Source: JBBQIY01 sp964618405
GTDB lineage: Bacteria > Verrucomicrobiota > Kiritimatiellia > RFP12 > UBA3636
Reading direction: 5' to 3'
Length of the DNA: 8,712 bases
Assembly (NCBI GenBank): GCA_964618405.1
Contig: CAZUAY010000170.1
Location: 1-8,712, forward strand
Shown here: positions 6,512 through 8,712 of the stretch, one piece after another
Position numbering within the stretch: position 1 is the stretch's first letter
Layout of the letters: each line of letters opens with the position of its first letter
Translations under genes and position numbers: made by a program
Notes under the pieces: generated by a model
The model's database searches: none
What the model saw: the letters and a program-made list of their open reading frames with translations, nothing else
What the model was told of the DNA's origin: nothing

Positions 6512-6575
6512 TAGTGCCAGTAGCGAGTTGTGAGTTTCGATAAAGTTGCCACTCGCAACTCGGCACTCGCCACTA
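6512..6575. repeat. Degenerate palindrome between the TPR and methyltransferase genes
   Basis: A 24-base left arm (6512-6535) beginning TAGTGCCAGTAGCGAG and a 25-base right arm (6551-6575) ending CTCGCCACTA are imperfect reverse complements, with about 20 paired positions. They enclose a loop of about 15 bases. Each arm is itself built from short degenerate 6-8 base units of the ACTCGC/ACTCGG kind. No T-run follows. It could form an mRNA hairpin that stabilises the upstream message or reduces read-through. Its look is that of a dispersed intergenic short-sequence repeat. Confidence 0.65.
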
Positions 6576-6595
6576 GCGACTTACGCCTATCCACT

Positions 6596-7375
6596 ATGGA
6601 TGTAGATGACATACAAAATGCCGCATCTCCTTTTCCGGAGACGGCTGATATTGCGACTTCGAACGACGACTATGCTACGCGATTTCGTGGGCGTGTAGGC
6701 GCATGGTTGCTGGAGGTGCAGACTCGTGGCGTCCTGAAGTTGCTCCGCGGACAACTTGCGCCCGGCGCAAAAATTCTCGATGTTGGCGGGGGGCATGGTC
6801 AACTTGCCGTTCCGCTTTGCCAAGAGGGCTATCAGGTTCACGTCCTGGGAAGCGCGGAGAGTTGCCGCCACCGAATCGAAGATCTCGTTGATTCCGGCGC
6901 GTGCGGATTTGAGGTGGGCAACGTCATTGCACTTCCGTATGCGGACAAGCACTTCGATGCAGTCGTTTCAGTGCGGATGTTGACCCACTGCGAACAGTGG
7001 GAAAAACTTGTAGCCGAGATGTGTCGCGTTTCACGTGGACCCGTCATCACCGATTATCCGACGAGTCAGAGCTTGAATGCGGCAGCGCCCGCCCTTTTTA
7101 AAGCCAAGAAAAAGTACGAGAAAAATACTCGAGAATGGAAGCTATTTCGTCACAGGGAAGTTTCCGCAGCCTTTTTGAGCGCGGGGTTTGTCGAGAGCGG
7201 TCGCTTCGCGCAATTTTTTCTTCCCATGGTGATCCACCGTGCGTTGAAGTGCAAGGGAATATCTGCTTTTGCGGAGGGGGTGTGTAGAGTGCTGGGGCTG
7301 ACGCGGCTTTGGGGAACGCCCGTGATTGCGCGCATGGAGCGCCCAGAAACAATTTTGAAGAGAAAAGGAAAATAG
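6596..7375 (+). CDS. Class I SAM-dependent methyltransferase (Methyltransf_11/25-like)
   Basis: Predicted cytoplasmic methyltransferase, 259 aa from ATG 6596. Motif I is ILDVGGGHG (60-68), the SAM-binding loop. The motif II region reads VHVLGSAES, with no clear acid directly after beta-strand 2. LPYADKHFDAVVSVRMLTHC (113-132) gives the motif III-IV region typical of Methyltransf_11 proteins. The C-terminal part (about 160-259) holds a basic KAKKKYEKN segment and the hydrophobic FFLPMVIHRAL, possibly a substrate or membrane-contact surface. An in-frame GTG at 6530 would add 22 residues, but these are encoded by the intergenic palindrome and have no Shine-Dalgarno; ATG 6596 is preferred although its own site is also weak. 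The stop is 3 bases before the epimerase start. Substrate is unknown; a sugar or lipid intermediate of the glycan is a reasonable guess. Confidence 0.85.
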   Translation: MDVDDIQNAASPFPETADIATSNDDYATRFRGRVGAWLLEVQTRGVLKLLRGQLAPGAKILDVGGGHGQLAVPLCQEGYQVHVLGSAESCRHRIEDLVDSGACGFEVGNVIALPYADKHFDAVVSVRMLTHCEQWEKLVAEMCRVSRGPVITDYPTSQSLNAAAPALFKAKKKYEKNTREWKLFRHREVSAAFLSAGFVESGRFAQFFLPMVIHRALKCKGISAFAEGVCRVLGLTRLWGTPVIARMERPETILKRKGK

Positions 7376-7378
7376 ACT

Positions 7379-8380
7379 ATGAAGATTCTCATAACCGGCG
7401 GCACGGGATTTACAGGGAGCCATTTGGTGAAACACGTACTCCGCGAGGGCAACAAGGCCGTCGTTCTCGACAATCAAGAAGGGATCATGCTCGAAGAGTT
7501 GAAGAAGCTCGGGGCGGAGGTGATCTTGGGGTCGGTTACGGATCCGGAGGCACTTCGGAAGGCCGTCGACGGTTGTGAAATCGTGTATCATTTGGCAGCG
7601 GCCTTCAGAAAGATCAATGTGCCGAAGTCGGAGTACGACAACACCAACATTAACGCCATGAGCTCGTTGCTGGAAATTTGCCAGCAAGCAGGGGTGAAGA
7701 AGGTCGTATACTGTAGCACCCAGGGCGTGCATGGCAATATCGATAGTCTTGGACAAAATCCGCCCGTGCCGGGCGATGAAAATTCTCCGATCAAACCAGA
7801 GGACTATTATCAGTTTACGAAATATGAGGGCGAGAAGGTGGCGCAAGCCTTCATGGAAAAGGGGATGGACATTACGATCCTGCGCCCTACGGCTCTTTAC
7901 GGGCCTGGCGATCCCGGACGGTTCCTGATGCTCTATAAGCAGGTGAAGAAGGGATGGTTCCCGTTCTTTGGCCCAGGAACAGCGTTCTACCATCCCGTTT
8001 ACGTCCAAAATTTTTGTGATGCGTTTACGCTGGCGGTGCAACGGCCCGAATCGAAGGGACAGACCTATATCATCGCAGACAATGAGTATTTCCCCATCGA
8101 GGACATTGTGCAAAAAATTGCTAATATCATGGAGGTGAAGTGCAAGACGATCTACCTGCCGTTCTACCCAATGTATTGGCTTTCCTTTATCGTCGCCGCC
8201 ATTTACAAGCTTTTACCTGGCGAACCGCCCCTGTTCCCGCGTCGTGTTGACTGGTATCGTCAGAATCGAGGTTTCAGCATCGCCAAGGCAAAAAAGGATC
8301 TCGGCTACGAGCCCAAAATCAACCTAGACGAAGGGTTGCGCTTGGCTTACGAGTGGTATAAGGCAAACGGCTTTTTGTAG
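7379..8380 (+). CDS. NAD-dependent epimerase/dehydratase family protein (extended SDR)
   Basis: Extended short-chain dehydrogenase, 333 aa, probably acting on a nucleotide sugar or a related alcohol/ketone. The Rossmann motif GGTGFTG (7-13) is at the extreme N-terminus. Asp31 at the end of beta-strand 2 (VVLDNQ) favours NAD. HLAAAF (71-76), YCSTQGVHG (111-119) and the catalytic Y144-x3-K148 in YQFTK follow, then LRPTALYGPGD (168-178). The C-terminal half has a hydrophobic stretch (about 258-279, with PFYPMYW and FIVAAIY) suggesting membrane association, as in 3-beta-hydroxysteroid dehydrogenase/dihydroflavonol reductase-like members, and ends with DLGYEPKINLDEGL...WY. An AAGGA site (7365-7369) precedes ATG 7379 by 9 bases. 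Coupled with the methyltransferase. Fold and cofactor are secure; the substrate is not. Confidence 0.92.
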   Translation: MKILITGGTGFTGSHLVKHVLREGNKAVVLDNQEGIMLEELKKLGAEVILGSVTDPEALRKAVDGCEIVYHLAAAFRKINVPKSEYDNTNINAMSSLLEICQQAGVKKVVYCSTQGVHGNIDSLGQNPPVPGDENSPIKPEDYYQFTKYEGEKVAQAFMEKGMDITILRPTALYGPGDPGRFLMLYKQVKKGWFPFFGPGTAFYHPVYVQNFCDAFTLAVQRPESKGQTYIIADNEYFPIEDIVQKIANIMEVKCKTIYLPFYPMYWLSFIVAAIYKLLPGEPPLFPRRVDWYRQNRGFSIAKAKKDLGYEPKINLDEGLRLAYEWYKANGFL

Positions 8381-8406
8381 GCGCTAGTCGGGGCAAACTT
8401 TGTCGT

Positions 8407-8499
8407 GTTATGTTGCGAACGGCGTTATGTTGCATCCTCTTGTTTTAATCCCTTTTCTTTCAGTTTTACATCAGGTCATCCGGATTACGCAACATAACG
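8407..8499. repeat. GTTATGTTGC direct and inverted repeat group
   Basis: GTTATGTTGC occurs at 8407-8416 and 8424-8433, and its reverse complement GCAACATAAC at 8489-8498. CGTTATGTTGC (8423-8433) pairs perfectly over 11 bases with GCAACATAACG (8489-8499). ATCC (8434-8437) can then pair with GGAT (8482-8485) if the three bases TAC (8486-8488) bulge out. The arms enclose a loop of about 44 bases. The upstream copy could compete for the same right arm (GTTATGTTGCG 8407-8417 with CGCAACATAAC 8488-8498). It may be a read-through barrier, a protein-binding site or the remnant of a small mobile element. Confidence 0.6.
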
Positions 8500-8549
8500 T
8501 GAGGCATGAAGTACCGCCCTCCTGATAATGTAATCTTGAACTTTTGCGC

Positions 8550-8583
8550 GAGATTACGGTGACGTTTGAGATTACAGTGACGT
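8550..8583. repeat. 16-base tandem direct repeat, period 18
   Basis: GAGATTACGGTGACGT (8550-8565) and GAGATTACAGTGACGT (8568-8583) agree at 15 of 16 positions. An inverted partial copy, TGTAATCT (8529-8536), lies 13 bases upstream. The repeat has no coding context. It could be a repeated protein-binding site or a fragment of a dispersed intergenic repeat. Confidence 0.6.
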
Positions 8584-8712
8584 CGTTGTATGAGAACACG
8601 CGGGCTTGCCTATAACTCGATTTTCACAGTCACTGCTAACATGTTGATTCCGTTGATTTTAGATTGATTTTGAAAATTTGGACAATTTGAGTTACCCCAA
8701 CGTTTTTTCGCG

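Larger units (their letters stand above)
8381..8712. other. Gene-free trailing region
   Basis: No coding sequence is supported in these 332 bases on either strand. The region holds two repeat groups listed separately (8407-8499 and 8550-8583). It also has an AT-rich end with three TTGATT copies (8644, 8653, 8664), none of which pairs with a well-spaced -10 box. No clear intrinsic terminator for the upstream operon was found directly after the epimerase stop. The next gene lies beyond the window. Confidence 0.6.

Noticed and set aside
7142..8113. A 323-codon open frame on the minus strand
   Set aside because: It lies antisense to the methyltransferase and the epimerase, both of which carry clear family motifs. 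Its own translation is rich in His/Arg/Leu with no domain pattern, as expected of a shadow frame.
8423..8499. Integron attC-like site
   Set aside because: Size (77 bases) and the bulge are reminiscent, but the GTT/AAC core words face outward rather than inward, the consensus RYYYAAC/GTTRRRY is not met, and no integrase or cassette gene is visible.
8644..8669. Three TTGATT words as -35 boxes
   Set aside because: No acceptable -10 hexamer lies 16-18 bases after any of them; the region is simply AT-rich.

Overview
The window carries seven genes, all on the + strand, that look like part of a bacterial cell-surface polysaccharide locus. Recognisable parts are a polysaccharide ABC exporter (permease plus an ATPase with a sugar-reading C-terminal domain), a GlmS-like phosphosugar isomerase without the glutaminase half, a D-2-hydroxyacid dehydrogenase, a class I SAM methyltransferase and an extended SDR epimerase/dehydratase. 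A large TPR-type exported protein sits between the two enzyme groups. No glycosyltransferase, polymerase, rRNA, tRNA, CRISPR array, transposase or phage gene is visible. The host is a Gram-negative-type bacterium: the Wzm/Wzt pair and the lipoprotein-like signal peptide point that way. The intergenic DNA is rich in short palindromes and degenerate short repeats. That would suit a PVC-type genome (Verrucomicrobiota, Kiritimatiellota, Lentisphaerota), but this is only an impression and cannot be settled from the sequence.

Layout: 1-394 has no gene. It starts with a compact nested palindrome (8-61) and ends with a sigma70-like promoter (351-379) very close to the first start codon. 395-2382 holds wzm and wzt, overlapping by 4 bases (ATGA). 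A short gap with a promoter (TATAAT at 2420) leads to the SIS isomerase and the hydroxyacid dehydrogenase, 1 base apart (2481-4473). The gap 4474-4699 holds a weak hairpin, a 12-base direct repeat and a near-consensus extended -10 promoter (4571-4599). The TPR protein follows (4700-6511), with a Pro/Glu/Val/Ala tail built from 36-base tandem repeats. A degenerate palindrome (6512-6575) separates it from the methyltransferase (start best placed at 6596), and the epimerase starts 3 bases after the methyltransferase stop. 8381-8712 has no gene but holds an 11-base inverted repeat with an extra direct copy, and a 16-base tandem direct repeat.

How they may work together (inference): Wzm/Wzt would export a lipid-linked glycan made by glycosyltransferases outside the window. 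The Wzt C-terminal domain would recognise the finished chain end. The isomerase/dehydrogenase pair and the methyltransferase/epimerase pair would make or modify special residues of that glycan. The TPR protein may be an envelope scaffold for it or an unrelated envelope protein. Nothing is a clearly new system. The most unusual features are the promoter architectures, the paired double-SIS/hydroxyacid dehydrogenase genes, the repeat tail, and the intergenic repeats, one of which may have been mistaken for coding sequence at the methyltransferase N-terminus.
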